In this document: piece after piece, positions 8,105 through 20,870 of the stretch
Layout: each line of letters starts with the position of its first letter
Position numbering within the stretch: the stretch's first letter is position 1
From: Planctomycetota bacterium
Lineage (GTDB): Bacteria; Planctomycetota; J058
Direction of reading: 5' to 3'
Length of the DNA stretch: 64,000 nt
Assembly: GCA_019636275.1 (NCBI GenBank)
Contig: JAHBXY010000013.1
Location: 28,561-92,560, forward strand
Translations under genes and position numbers: made by a program
The notes under the pieces: generated by a model
What the model was told of the DNA's origin: nothing
Seen by the model: the letters and a program-made list of their open reading frames with translations, nothing else
Databases searched by the model: none

Positions 8105-8752
8105 TCACTCCGCCGACAGCCGGCGCCGCGTCTCGGCCGAGAGGGCCTCGCGCTCCTTGGCGAAGCGCTCCATGGCGTCGACCAGCGCCGACAGCGCGTG
8201 GCGCGGCGTGACCTCGCGGACGACGATCCCCGCCGGGGTCTCGCTCGGGCCCAGCGCCGACACGTAGTTGAAGCGGGCCGTCATCACCGGGCAGTCGGCC
8301 GACGCCGACGCCACCTCGGTGGCCGTGTAGACGATCGCCACCGACGCCGTTCCGGCGCGCGGGCCGGCCGCGCCGATGACCACCTTGAGCTGGTCGACCT
8401 GCGAGAGCATGCCGTTGACGAGGGCGTCGCGGCGCTCGGTGAGGGCCTCGCGCTCGGTCGGCGTGAGCGCGCGGTCGATCCGCGCCTGCAGGTCGATCAG
8501 CGTCTGCTCCTCGTCGGAGAGGATGAGCGACGCGCGCTCGAGCAGCGCCACGAACGAGTCGGACAGCTCGCTACGGTCGTAGCGGACCGTCAGGTCCACC
8601 TCGCCCGCCCGCGTGCGGCTGAAGGCCGCCTGGCCCTCCTCGGTCAGCCGCCACTTGCCCGTCGAGCAGGCCTGGAGGGTCGTCACGAGGGTGACGCACG
8701 AGGCCGCGAGCAGGAGGCGGCAGGTTCGGCGGGCGGTCGGGGGCTGGGCCAT
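8105..8752 (-). CDS. Small lipoprotein of unknown function
   Basis: The 215-residue protein has a lipobox LQAC (Cys29). The mature part begins STGKWRLTEEGQAAF and continues with an acidic helical segment (LILSDEEQTLIDLQARIDRA cut to LSDEEQTLIDLQARIDRA), probably coiled coil, around residues 75-115. A beta-rich segment and a C-terminal helix ERFAKEREALSAETRRRLSAE (residues about 195-215) follow. No family was recognised. The frame stays open upstream to 9868, but that stretch is antisense shadow of the desaturase. The ATG at 8752 was chosen because it starts the signal sequence and follows GGAGGATGCC. It ends 64 bases before the HEAT-vWA start and may share its transcript. Confidence 0.7.
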   Translation of the reverse strand: MAQPPTARRTCRLLLAASCVTLVTTLQACSTGKWRLTEEGQAAFSRTRAGEVDLTVRYDRSELSDSFVALLERASLILSDEEQTLIDLQARIDRALTPTEREALTERRDALVNGMLSQVDQLKVVIGAAGPRAGTASVAIVYTATEVASASADCPVMTARFNYVSALGPSETPAGIVVREVTPRHALSALVDAMERFAKEREALSAETRRRLSAE

Positions 8753-8820
8753 GGCATCCTCCAGTCGCCCCGTGTGATAGCACGGTCGACCGGCCCGCGC
8801 CCGTGCGCCCCCGCGGCCGG

Positions 8821-9813
8821 CTACTCGACCGCGGTCGAGGTCGACGGCGGCGCGTCGTGGACGGCCGGGGGCGGCGCCCCCAGCGGGGCCACGGCCGCGA
8901 CCGCGACGACGGCGGCGGCCGCCGCCGGGGCCATGGCGCCGAGGGGGGCGGGGGTAGCCGCCGGCCGCCGGGCGATCAGGTGGTCCACGCCGCCGAGCCA
9001 GCCGTCGACGACCTCGGCCGGCGGACGCTTGAGCCCCCAGACGACGCCCACGGCCTCGAGCGCGCACAGGACCATGTAGCTCAGGTCGACCTGCCACCAG
9101 CGGAAGCCCTGGCGCACGGACGCGGCGTAGTAGTGGTGGTTGTTGTGCCAGCCCTCGCCGTGAGTCATGAGGGCCAGGAGGACGTTGTTGCGGCTCTGGT
9201 CGGTGGTCTCGTAGACGCGGCGGCCGAGCAGGTGCGCCATCGAGTTGATGCAGAAGGTCGCGTGCCAGAGGAAGATCGTGCTCACGAAGCAGCCCCAGAC
9301 GAGGTACTGGAAGCCGAGCGTGAAGTTGACGAGCGCGCACATGGCCGCGAACGGGAGGATGAAGTGCTGGTTCAGCCAGCGCAGCTCCGGATAGCGGGCC
9401 ATGTCCTTGATCCCGTCGAAGTCGGTCTCCATGAAGTCGGGCGACATGATCCAGCCCACGTGCGACCACCAGAACCCGCGGCGCACGGGCGAGTGGACGT
9501 CGCCCTCCTGGTCCGACTCCCGGTGGTGGCGGCGGTGGTGGGCGGCCCACCACAGGACGCCCTTCTGGATGGCCAGCGTGCCCAGGAGCGCGAGCACGAA
9601 CTGGAAGGCGCGGCTGGTGCGGAAGCTGCGGTGGGCGAAGTAGCGGTGATAGCCGGCCGTGATGCCGAACATGATCAGCGCGTACATGAGCGCCATGAAG
9701 GCCACGGCGCCCCAGCTCACGCCGGCGAGCGCCACGAGGACCACGGTCGCCACGTGGAAGCCGAGGAACACCAGGTTGTCTGCGAACCGGAACTTGGGCT
9801 TGTCCCCGGACAT
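8821..9813 (-). CDS. Acyl-CoA desaturase (membrane fatty acid desaturase)
   Basis: The 330-residue integral membrane di-iron desaturase has three histidine boxes: HRYFAH at 56-61, HHRRHH around 92-97, and HNNHH around residue 230 in EGWHNNHHYYAA. Hydrophobic segments lie at about 15-60, 68-90 and 165-210. Bacterial homologues insert a delta-9 double bond into acyl-CoA or phospholipid acyl chains using O2. The last 60 residues are Ala/Pro-rich and not part of the family core. The gene has its own upstream spacer (9814-10014) with phased GTCAC boxes that may be regulatory. No electron donor (ferredoxin or reductase) gene is adjacent. Confidence 0.9.
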   Translation of the reverse strand: MSGDKPKFRFADNLVFLGFHVATVVLVALAGVSWGAVAFMALMYALIMFGITAGYHRYFAHRSFRTSRAFQFVLALLGTLAIQKGVLWWAAHHRRHHRESDQEGDVHSPVRRGFWWSHVGWIMSPDFMETDFDGIKDMARYPELRWLNQHFILPFAAMCALVNFTLGFQYLVWGCFVSTIFLWHATFCINSMAHLLGRRVYETTDQSRNNVLLALMTHGEGWHNNHHYYAASVRQGFRWWQVDLSYMVLCALEAVGVVWGLKRPPAEVVDGWLGGVDHLIARRPAATPAPLGAMAPAAAAAVVAVAAVAPLGAPPPAVHDAPPSTSTAVE

Positions 9814-9881
9814 GACGCCTCCCTGCCGACCACTCCTTCCTGTGGTACGCGGCGGGCGGCGGTCGCACCCGTCAAAAGGTC

Positions 9882-9925
9882 GTCACCTGCGTCACGGCAG
9901 GTCGCGCTCGGTCACGGACTGTCAC
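9882..9925 (-). promoter_or_regulatory. Phased GTCAC boxes upstream of the desaturase
   Basis: GTCAC occurs at 9882, 9891, 9911 and 9921, i.e. in two pairs about one helical turn apart, 69-112 bases before the desaturase start. Direct repeats with this spacing resemble binding sites of OmpR/PhoB-type regulators, and such a regulator is encoded immediately upstream at 10015-10755. The link is inferred from position and spacing only. Confidence 0.35.
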
Positions 9926-9959
9926 GTGCGGGCGTAAGCCTCGCCGCAGCGGCACCCGC

Positions 9960-10014
9960 TGCCAGCCCTCGACCGGAGCAACGAGCGAGGCGAGGCAGCC
10001 GTCGAGCACACCGC
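9960..10014 (-). repeat. Dispersed 3'-end repeat, minimal deletion form
   Basis: Directly behind the response-regulator stop codon, read leftwards, the leading module (GTGTG, TCGACGGCTG) is joined straight to the tail module (CCTCGCCTCGCTCG, TGCTCCGGTCGAGG). The core palindrome, hairpin and inverted arms are missing. Orientation and position match the other stop-codon-linked copies. Confidence 0.65.
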
Positions 10015-10755
10015 TCAACGCACGAAGCGGTAGCCGACCCCGCGCACGCCGAGGATGTGGCGCGGGTTCCTGGGGTCGGGCTCGAACAGCTTGCGCAGCC
10101 GCAGGATGAAGTTGTCGACGGTGCGCGTCTCGAGCGTCGCCGGCTCGTTCCAGACCTTCTCGAGGAACATGCCGCGGGGGATCACCTTGCCCTCCTCCTG
10201 GGCGAAGAGGCGCATGATCGCCACCTCCTTGCCGGAGAGCTGCACGACCTGCCCCGCGTGGGTGGTCGCCTTCCAGGTGTGGAAGTCGACGCGGTTGTCG
10301 CCGAACGCCAGGACCTCGCCCTCGCCCTCCGGCGGCGCCTCGGCCGGGTCGGGGAGGGCCTCGGGCGCCTCGCCGCGGCGGCGGTCCCACACCTGCCGGC
10401 GGAGGTGCCCGCGGACGCGGGCGAGGAGCTCGTCGAGGTCGAAGGGCTTGGCCACGTAGTCGTCGGCGCCGGCGTCGATGCCGACGATGCGGTCCTCCAT
10501 GGTGTCGCGGGCGGTGAGCATGATGATCGGCACGAAGTTGCCGGCGCGGCGGATCGCGCGCGCCACCTGTGTGCCGTCGAGGTCGCCCGGGAGCATGACG
10601 TCGAGGATCACGAGGTCGAGCGCCTCGCGCTCGACCTCCTGCAGCGCCTCGCGGCCGGTGCGCACCAGGCGCACCTCGTAGCCCGCGTTCTCGAGGTTGA
10701 AGCGCAGGCCCAGGGCGAGGTGCTCCTCGTCCTCGACGAGCAGGACGCGGCTCAC
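10015..10755 (-). CDS. OmpR-family response regulator
   Basis: The 246-residue protein has a receiver domain (about 1-120) with EDE at 8-10, phospho-acceptor Asp52 in LVILDVMLPG, Thr in MLTARD and the conserved Lys in VAKPFD. After a linker rich in Glu/Pro comes a winged-helix DNA-binding domain (about 150-246) ending in HILGVRGVGYRFVR. It should bind DNA as a phosphorylation-driven dimer. The GTG start overlaps the histidine kinase stop as GTGA, so the two are translationally coupled. GTG 10755 was chosen because it begins the receiver fold directly. A minimal dispersed repeat follows the stop. Confidence 0.92.
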   Translation of the reverse strand: MSRVLLVEDEEHLALGLRFNLENAGYEVRLVRTGREALQEVEREALDLVILDVMLPGDLDGTQVARAIRRAGNFVPIIMLTARDTMEDRIVGIDAGADDYVAKPFDLDELLARVRGHLRRQVWDRRRGEAPEALPDPAEAPPEGEGEVLAFGDNRVDFHTWKATTHAGQVVQLSGKEVAIMRLFAQEEGKVIPRGMFLEKVWNEPATLETRTVDNFILRLRKLFEPDPRNPRHILGVRGVGYRFVR

Positions 10756-11759
10756 GCCGGCGCCTCCGCCGCCGGCGCGGGCGCGGGGCGCGCGCTCACC
10801 GGCAGCTCGAGGCGCACGGTCGTCCCGCGGCCCGGGCCGGGCGAGGTGGCCCAGACCTCGCCGCCGTGGGCCTCGACCAGCGTGCGCACGATCCACAGGC
10901 CGAGGCCGGTGCCCTGGCAGCGGGCGCCGGTGGCGCCGGGGTCGGCGCGGCCGAAGCGCTCGAAGATGCGCTCGAGGTCGCCCTCGGGCACGCCGCAGCC
11001 GTCGTCGCGCACCTCGACGGCGACGGTGCCGTCGCGCGCGCCCTCGGCGACGACGACCTGCACCGCGACCCCGCCGGCCTCGGGGCGGGCGTACTTCACG
11101 GCGTTGTCGAGGAGGTTGTCGATCACCTGCCGGAAGAGCGCCCGGTCGACGAGCACGGAGGCCGGCGGGCCCGCGGCGAAGGTCAGGCGCGCCTTGCCGT
11201 CGGTGCGCTCGAGCCCGAGGCGGCGCGCGGCCACGTAGTCGTCGAGCCAGGCGTTGAGGTCGGTGGGCTCGGGGGCGGTCTGCAGGCCCAGCGGCCCGTC
11301 GACCTGCGCCGTGCGCAGCACGTTCTGCAGCTGCCCGCGCAGGCGCTCGACGTCGCTCAGGATCAGCTCCAGGAAGCGCTCCTGCTCGTCGGGCTTGAGG
11401 CCGGGGCGGCGGAGCGTCTGGGCGAAGAGCTTGATCGACGCCAGCGGCGAGTTGAGCTCGTGCGTGAACGTCGCGATGAACGACGCCATGCGCTGGCTGG
11501 CGCGGATCTCCGAGATGAGCTGCGCGCCGAGCACCGACAGGAGCACGATCGTGGTCACGAACAGGGCCGAGCCGAGGGCGATGAACGTCCAGTGGAACGC
11601 GGCCCCGTGCTCCTCGGCCTCCTGCGCCAGCGCCTTGATGCGCGCGTAGTCGACGGCGAGGACGACGTTCCAGAGGATCAGCAGGGCCACGACGAGGACG
11701 AGCGCCAGGACGAACAGGATCGCCGGCCCGCGCACCGAGCGGATCTGCTTGAGGCTCAT
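10752..11759 (-). CDS. Membrane sensor histidine kinase
   Basis: The 335-residue protein has two membrane helices (about 12-35 and 58-82) enclosing a short external loop of about 20 residues, so it has almost no extracytoplasmic sensor domain. The HisKA helix carries the phospho-site His100 in ATFTHELNSPLASI. The ATPase domain shows the N-box NLLDNAVKYA, the DDGCGVP box and the GTGLGLWI glycine box. Its partner is the response regulator that overlaps its stop by four bases (GTGA). Its own ATG overlaps the bolA stop as ATGA, so three proteins are made from one coupled message. With so short a loop, it may sense the membrane or an accessory protein. Confidence 0.92.
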   Translation of the reverse strand: MSLKQIRSVRGPAILFVLALVLVVALLILWNVVLAVDYARIKALAQEAEEHGAAFHWTFIALGSALFVTTIVLLSVLGAQLISEIRASQRMASFIATFTHELNSPLASIKLFAQTLRRPGLKPDEQERFLELILSDVERLRGQLQNVLRTAQVDGPLGLQTAPEPTDLNAWLDDYVAARRLGLERTDGKARLTFAAGPPASVLVDRALFRQVIDNLLDNAVKYARPEAGGVAVQVVVAEGARDGTVAVEVRDDGCGVPEGDLERIFERFGRADPGATGARCQGTGLGLWIVRTLVEAHGGEVWATSPGPGRGTTVRLELPVSARPAPAPAAEAPA

Positions 11760-12055
11760 CCGGGCTGCCAGCGCGACGCGGGGATCGTCTTCAGGGCCAG
11801 GGCGTGGATCTCCGTGCCGATGAGGCCGCGCACGCGGTCCTGCACGAGGCGGTGCTGCTCGACGAGCGACTTGCCCTCGAAGGCCGCCGAGGCGACGGTC
11901 ACGCGGAAGTGGCCGCCCTCGCGGGCCCCGGCGTGACCGCGGTGCAGGTGGCTCTCGTCCTCGACGACGAGGTGCACGGGGTCCAGGGCCTCGCGCAGGA
12001 GGCCCTCGATCTTGCGGCGGCGCGCCTCGTTCACCTGGTCGGTCACGCCGGTCAT
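11756..12055 (-). CDS. bolA: BolA family protein
   Basis: This 99-residue single-domain BolA protein has the ARRRKIEGLLREAL helix, the LVVEDESHLHRGHAG strand-loop with conserved histidines, and the GGHFRVTVASAAFEGKSLVEQHR core. BolA proteins pair with monothiol glutaredoxins to hold or move Fe-S clusters, and in some bacteria affect transcription and envelope shape. It is the first gene of a coupled trio: ATGA overlap with the histidine kinase, which in turn overlaps the response regulator. The pairing of bolA with a two-component system in one translationally coupled unit is unusual. No glutaredoxin gene is adjacent. Confidence 0.9.
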   Translation of the reverse strand: MTGVTDQVNEARRRKIEGLLREALDPVHLVVEDESHLHRGHAGAREGGHFRVTVASAAFEGKSLVEQHRLVQDRVRGLIGTEIHALALKTIPASRWQPG

Positions 12056-12163
12056 TCTCCGTCACGGCGAGACCCCCGACAACCAGGCGAGTTACGCCCC
12101 CTGCCCGGGGGTGTGGGTGGCGGCGTGTAAGGTGCGGGTCAAGAGCCGCGAGGGGAGGGCAGC

Positions 12164-12361
12164 GTGGTCCAGGTCGTGCGCATTCCGGACAGCCAGGGCA
12201 CCCGGGTCCTCTATCTGCGCGAGGGGTGCGTGGTCACCTTCCGGCAGGGGGGCCGCACGCGCGACTGCGTGCTCCGGCGTCTCCCCGACCACGACGGCCG
12301 CGTGCTCGTCGAGGTCGACGGGCGCCAGGAGCGCGTGGCCCTGGTCGACCTGGTCGCCTGA
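12164..12361 (+). CDS. Small basic beta-rich protein, unknown
   Basis: The 65-residue protein starts at GTG with a GGGGAGGG site a few bases before. It alternates short predicted strands (VVQVVRIP, RVLYLREGCVVTFRQGG, RDCVLRRLP, GRVLVEVDG, ERVALVDLVA), suggesting a small SH3-like or OB-like barrel. No family was recognised. Two cysteines (CVV, DCV) could be coincidental. Its stop is followed within ten bases by a dispersed 3'-end repeat, as for six larger genes here, which supports it being a real transcription unit. Confidence 0.6.
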   Translation: MVQVVRIPDSQGTRVLYLREGCVVTFRQGGRTRDCVLRRLPDHDGRVLVEVDGRQERVALVDLVA

Positions 12362-12487
12362 GGTGTGCCGGCGGCCGCGGATGCTGGGCGGGGCGGCGCG
12401 CTAGACGACGTCGCCCGCGCGCGCGCCGCCTCGCCTCAGCCTCCGCGGCCTCGCCTCGCCCGCCGCTCCGATCGAAGGCTGGTCACC
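12362..12487 (+). repeat. Dispersed 3'-end repeat, short subfamily 2
   Basis: It begins directly after the TGA of the 65-residue gene with GGCGGCCGCGGATGC, then a G-rich arm and a matching GCCCGCGCGCGCGCC arm around a short spacer, and ends in the tail GAAGGCTGGTCACC. The same tail ends the copy at 54566-54772, so these two form a subgroup. Confidence 0.7.
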
Positions 12488-12551
12488 CGGACTCGCGGGC
12501 GAGCGTCGATGCTTCATACGCTCCGAGCCGGCGCGGGGTACGCTGGGGGAC

Positions 12552-13103
12552 ATGACCCGGGCCGGCGTCAGGCTCACCGTCGACGACTACCGCGCGCTCC
12601 CCGAGGGCGGCCCGCGTTACCAGTTGATCGAGGGGGAGCTCGTCCCCACGATCCCAGCGCCCTCCTAGCGCCACCAGGGCCTCGTCTCCGAGCTCGTCTC
12701 CCGCCTTCGCCCGTTCGTTCGCTCGCGGGGGCTGGGTGATGTGGTGGCCTCGCCGATCGACGTGTACCTGGGCGAGCACGACGTCTTCCAGCCGGACGTG
12801 CTGTTCGTCTCCACGGCGCGCGCCGACCGGATCGCGCAAGACGGGGTCCGCGGCGCGCCCGACCTGGTCGTGGAGGTCCTCTCGCCCTCGACGCGGCATC
12901 TGGACCTGGGGCACAAGAAGCGCGCCTGGGCGCAGCACGGCGTGCTCGAGTACTGGATCGTCGACCCCGAGGACGAGACGGTCACCGTCTACGAGCTGCA
13001 GGGCGGCCGCCCCGAGGGCCGGACCCGCTCGCAGGGCGTGATCGAGTCGCCGCTGCTGCCGGGGTTCTCGCTGGACGTGCGCGAGTACTTCCAGGCGGCC
13101 TGA
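12552..13103 (+). pseudogene. Uma2 family restriction-endonuclease-like gene interrupted by an in-frame TAG
   Basis: From ATG 12552 the frame reads a complete Uma2 protein of 183 codons: LTVDDYRALPEGG, YQLIEGELVP, then TAG at 12666-12668 (codon 39), then RHQGLVSEL, VVASPIDVYLG, FQPDVLFVS, APDLVVEVLSPSTRHLDLGHKK, and YWIVDPEDETVTVYEL. The PD-(D/E)xK-type core (QPDVLFV, DLVVEVLSPST, KK) is intact. The stop falls in the conserved PAPS-x-RHQ segment, at a variable position. Frame and conservation continue without other damage on both sides, so this is a single nonsense change, readthrough, or a base error. The rest could be translated from GTG 12741, without the first strand. Uma2 proteins are common in Planctomycetes and Cyanobacteria and their role is poorly known. 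Confidence 0.75.
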
Positions 13104-13231
13104 GGCTCACAGCGGCCGTCGCTTGTCCTGACGTCCACGTCCGGGCGCGCGGCTCGATGCTCCGATCCGCAGTGAGGCACCTGTCGCCCTCGCTCCGGCC
13201 GCTACGCGGCCTCCGCTGGGGGATACGCGCC

Positions 13232-13271
13232 ACCGCTCGATCTGCTGGCTTCGCTCGGCAGATCAAGCGGT
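13232..13271. terminator. Terminator-like hairpin between convergent genes
   Basis: ACCGCT-c-GATCTGC at 13232-13245 pairs with GCAGATC-a-AGCGGT at 13258-13271, giving 13 base pairs with one C/A mismatch and a 12-nt loop. It lies between the convergent Uma2 gene and the lipoprotein gene at 13400. No T-tract is seen, so the role rests on position. Confidence 0.45.
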
Positions 13272-13399
13272 GAGCGCAGTCACTCGGCGGAAGCACGGAG
13301 CACGTCGGAGCGGGCCGGCACCAGAGCGCCGACTTCTCCCGCTCCGAGCCGTCGTCGCCTGGGCGGTCGTCGCCTGGGCCGTGGTCGATAGGTCGCGGC

Positions 13400-14923
13400 T
13401 CAGCGCTGGCGGTCGAAGAGCCGCGTCTCCCGCTCGAGGCGCCGCGTCGTCGCCTCCGTCTCGGCGAGGCGGGCCCGGTGCGCGGCGTCGTCGCCGCCGC
13501 CGCCGCTCGACGACGAGTAGAAGGGCGTGGAGCCCTTCTCCTCCCAGGAGCGGCTCCACGCCTCGAGGGCCTGGCGGTTCTGCTCGATCTCGGCCCGCGC
13601 CCTGGCCCAGGCGGCCTCGTGGTCGGCGCGCCAGGTCGCGAGCGCCGCCTCGTGGCGTCGACGGGCCTCCGCCGCCTGCGCGGCCTCGCGCGCCTCCGCC
13701 TCCCGCTGGGCCTGGAGGTAGGCGTCGAAGGCGGCCCGGTCCCGGACCTGGCGATCGCGGGCCTCGCGGACGCGGGCGGTCACGGCACCCTCCGCGGCGG
13801 CCATGGCCGCCGCGGCCGTCGGCCCGGTGGCCATCGTCTTCCAGTCGTCGTCGGGGAAGCGCACGTCGAACACGCCGTCGCCGCGCTCGATGAGCCACAC
13901 GCCGTACTCCGGCGTCCAGTCGAAGTAGCCGAAGCCGAGGGACCTGGCGGCGCCCTCGCGCTCCCAGCCGATGCGGTCCGGGTGCGGGCCCGTGTAGGCC
14001 GTGTTCCTCACGGTCAGGACCTGCGCGGCGCGGAGCCCCTCGCAGCGGACCCCGCCGAGCTCGTCGAGGAGGCTGCGCGCGGGCGCGCCGTCCGGGCCGT
14101 CGTGCACGGCGACGAAGCCCAGGGTGTAGCCGCCCGGCCGCGGGTCGGGGCCGGGGACGAGGTCTCGGGCGGGCGTCTTCAGCATGGGGACGCCGGTGGG
14201 GCCCAGGAGGCGCCACCCGTCCGGCGCCCACCACACGTAGATCCGCCGCGGGAAGCCCTGCGCGTAGGCCTCGTGGCGGAGCGCGGCGCCCGGTGGCGAG
14301 ACGGGCTCGAGCAGCCCGTCGACGATCGTGGCCGCGAGGCGCTCGGCGCCGTCCTGCTCGGTCCAGCGGCACTGGACCCAGAAGTAGTAGCCCCCGCCGC
14401 CGATCGGCTCGACCTCCGCGACGTGGTCGAAGCGCCGCTCGGCGCGCGCCACGTCCAGGTCGGGGCCGCAGATCGCCAGCAGGCGCGGGCCCACGACGCG
14501 GCGCCGCGGCCCGCCCGGCGTCGTGATCGGCTCCGCCTCGGTGAACGGGAGCGGCTCGGCGCCCTCCGGGGTGAGCCGCTGCCAGACGCCGTCGAACCGC
14601 TGGTAGGGGGTGGTCGAGTTCGGGGCGAGGGCGAACGTGTGCGGGGGCTCGGTGACGACGACCTCGAGGTCGGAGGCGAAGCGGAAGGGGACGATCGGCC
14701 GCCCGTCGAGGGCGTAGACCGCGCGCTCCTCCCGGGTCAGGTTGCGCCCCGTGTAGGAGTCGTAGGCGCCCTCCACCTCCCGGCGCACGAGCACGAACGT
14801 CGTCCCGCCGCCCACGTCATAGCGGGCCACCTCCGTCCCCGGGACGACCTGCCGCTCCTCCTGCGCCGCGCAGCCGGCGACGAGGAGGACGGCCAGCACC
14901 CCGTGAAGCATCGACGCTCGCAT
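13400..14923 (-). CDS. Large lipoprotein with C-terminal coiled coil, unknown
   Basis: The 507-residue protein has a lipobox VAGC (Cys19). Residues about 20-370 look globular and beta-rich with several Tyr/Trp strands (YYFWVQCRW, RIYVWWAPDGW) and LGFGYFDWTPEYGVWLIERG. The segment about 370-470 is a highly charged Ala/Glu/Arg coiled coil (AREAAQAAEARRRHEAALA). A Ser/Gly-rich stretch (YSSSSGGGG) and a short charged helix end it. No known family was recognised. It is expected on an outer-facing membrane surface. The gene has 80-bp direct repeats upstream (14991-15250) and a degenerate copy just downstream (about 13278-13330), so its borders are marked by the same repeat family. Confidence 0.7.
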   Translation of the reverse strand: MRASMLHGVLAVLLVAGCAAQEERQVVPGTEVARYDVGGGTTFVLVRREVEGAYDSYTGRNLTREERAVYALDGRPIVPFRFASDLEVVVTEPPHTFALAPNSTTPYQRFDGVWQRLTPEGAEPLPFTEAEPITTPGGPRRRVVGPRLLAICGPDLDVARAERRFDHVAEVEPIGGGGYYFWVQCRWTEQDGAERLAATIVDGLLEPVSPPGAALRHEAYAQGFPRRIYVWWAPDGWRLLGPTGVPMLKTPARDLVPGPDPRPGGYTLGFVAVHDGPDGAPARSLLDELGGVRCEGLRAAQVLTVRNTAYTGPHPDRIGWEREGAARSLGFGYFDWTPEYGVWLIERGDGVFDVRFPDDDWKTMATGPTAAAAMAAAEGAVTARVREARDRQVRDRAAFDAYLQAQREAEAREAAQAAEARRRHEAALATWRADHEAAWARARAEIEQNRQALEAWSRSWEEKGSTPFYSSSSGGGGDDAAHRARLAETEATTRRLERETRLFDRQR

Positions 14924-14990
14924 CGGACCTCCGCACCTCGAGCCATGACCTCGCCGCGGCGCCTGCGCGGGCGCGCGCCGCCCATCGCGC

Positions 14991-15250
14991 GCGCATCACT
15001 CAACCCAGCTCGCCGCATCTGGCCGACGCACGTCGGAGCGGGCCGGTTCCAAGGCGCCGCCCCTCGCGAGCGCATCACTCAGCGCCAGCACGGCGCATTG
15101 GGCCGACGCACGTCGGAGCGGGCCGGTTCCAAGGCGCCGCCCCTCGCGAGCGCGTGACTAACGTCCTCCCGCCAGAGCGAGCGATGGGGACGGCGCATCG
15201 GGCCGGATCGCGACCAGAAGACGCCTGTGAAGCGCCGCCCCTCGCGAGCG
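14991..15250 (+). repeat. 80-bp imperfect tandem repeats
   Basis: Two nearly identical 80-bp units (14991-15070, 15071-15150) contain CGCATCACTCA, CCGACGCACGTCGGAGCGGG and AAGGCGCCGCCCCTCGCGAG. A third, diverged and longer unit follows (15151-15250). A degenerate relative with the CACGTCGGAGCGGGCCGG core lies at about 13278-13330. No gene is seen in the 14924-15259 spacer. The 80-base period without constant spacers rules out a CRISPR array. Confidence 0.8.
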
Positions 15251-15259
15251 CATCACTCA

Positions 15260-16669
<1,410 letters not shown>

Positions 16670-16670
16670 C

Positions 16671-17885
16671 TCAGACCTCCAGCAGGATGCGCGAGGGCGC
16701 CTCGACGCACTCCTTGATGCGCTTGAGGAAGCTCACCGACTCGCGGCCGTCGATGATCCGGTGGTCGTAGGTGAGCGCCACGTACATCATGGGCCGGATC
16801 ACGACCTGCCCGTCGCGCGCCACCGGGCGCTCCTGGATCGCGTGCATGCCCAGGATGCCGACCTGCGGCGGGTTGACGATCGGCGTGCTCATGAGCGAGC
16901 CGTAGACGCCGCCGTTGCTGATCGTGAACGTGCCGCCCTGCAGCTCCTCGGGGGCGAGCTTGTTGGCCCGGGCGCGCTCGCCGAAGTCGGCGATCGTCTT
17001 CTCCACCTCGGCGAACGACAGCGCCTCGGCGCCGCGGATCACCGGGACGACGAGGCCGCGGCCGCCGCCGACCGCGACGCCGATGTCGTAGTAGTTCTTG
17101 TAGACGACGTCCGTGCCGCGGATCTCGGCGTTCACGGCGGGGAAGGCCTTGAGGGCCTCGATCGCCGCCTTGACGAAGAACGACATGAAGCCGAGCTTGA
17201 TCCCGTGCTTCTGCTGGAACGAGTCCTTGTACTCGTTGCGCAGGGCCATGACCGCCGACATGTCGACCTCGTTGAAGGTCGTGAGCAGGGCGGCCGTCTG
17301 CTGCGACTCGACCAGCCGCTCGGCGATCCGGCGCCGGAGCGGGGTCATGGCCACGACCTCCTCCTCGCGGGCGCCGGCGACGCGCGGGGCGGGGGCCGCC
17401 TTGGCGGGCGCCGCCTTGGCGGCGGGCGCGGTCGTCGGGGCCGACGGCGCCTTGGCCTCGGCCGCGCGCAGGGCGTCCTCCTTGAGGATCCGCCCGCCGG
17501 GGCCGGTCGGCTGCACGGCGCTCGAGGGGATCCCGCGCTCCTCGAGCACGCGCCGGGCGGCCGGCATGACGTGCCCGCCGGCGTGCGGCTGGGCGGCCGG
17601 GGCGGCGGCCGCGGCGGCCGGCTCGGCCTTCTTCGCGGCGGGCGCGGCCGACTCGTCGATGATCCCGATCGCCTCGCCGATGTTCGCCGACTCGCCGGGC
17701 TTCTTCAGCAGGCGGGAGAGCTTGCCGGCGCGCGGCGCGGGGACCTCGACGCTCGCCTTGTCGGTCTCGAGGGCGACGACGGGCTCGTCGAGGTCGACCC
17801 AGTCGCCCTCCGCCTTGAGCCACTCGCCGATCGTGACCTCGTAGACCGACTCGCCGACGCTCGGCACCTTGACTTCGACCGCCAT
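16671..17885 (-). CDS. sucB: Dihydrolipoyllysine succinyltransferase (E2 of 2-oxoglutarate dehydrogenase)
   Basis: The 404-residue protein has an N-terminal lipoyl domain (1-76) with the lipoylated lysine in ETDKASVEV. An Ala/Pro-rich hinge leads to a peripheral subunit-binding domain around 120-160 ([29 protein letters not shown]). The catalytic domain (about 175-404) ends in [13 protein letters not shown] with the active-site His and Asp. It transfers succinyl from E1 lipoamide to CoA and forms the complex core. It sits between sucA (87 bases upstream) and lpd (one base downstream). The succinyl assignment rests on sucA as neighbour and the domain pattern. Confidence 0.94.
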   Translation of the reverse strand: MAVEVKVPSVGESVYEVTIGEWLKAEGDWVDLDEPVVALETDKASVEVPAPRAGKLSRLLKKPGESANIGEAIGIIDESAAPAAKKAEPAAAAAAPAAQPHAGGHVMPAARRVLEERGIPSSAVQPTGPGGRILKEDALRAAEAKAPSAPTTAPAAKAAPAKAAPAPRVAGAREEEVVAMTPLRRRIAERLVESQQTAALLTTFNEVDMSAVMALRNEYKDSFQQKHGIKLGFMSFFVKAAIEALKAFPAVNAEIRGTDVVYKNYYDIGVAVGGGRGLVVPVIRGAEALSFAEVEKTIADFGERARANKLAPEELQGGTFTISNGGVYGSLMSTPIVNPPQVGILGMHAIQERPVARDGQVVIRPMMYVALTYDHRIIDGRESVSFLKRIKECVEAPSRILLEV

Positions 17886-17972
17886 GAGGGATCCTCGTGC
17901 TGTTCTTCGCGCTCGCCGGGGCCGGGGCGCGGAGGCGGTAGCCTACCGCACCCCCGGGCGGCGCGCAGGAGG

Positions 17973-20816
<2,844 letters not shown>

Positions 20817-20864
20817 GGTGGGTGCTCTCGATCCGGCCGGCGTGCTCTGCGGCCGAAGGGACGG

Positions 20865-20870
20865 AGTGTA
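20865..20870 (-). promoter_or_regulatory. Possible -10 box for sucA
   Basis: Read leftwards the sequence is CTTGGGATACACTCC, with TACACT as the -10-like hexamer 49 bases before GTG 20816. The same TTGG-(N)-TACACT-CC context precedes the gene at 28156. No convincing -35 hexamer was found, so this is a weak call. Confidence 0.3.

Noticed and set aside
14991..15250. Tandem repeats as a CRISPR array
   Set aside because: Units are 80 bp and directly adjacent, without unique spacers of constant length, and no cas gene is near. The same holds for 57825-57929, which is in-frame coding sequence.
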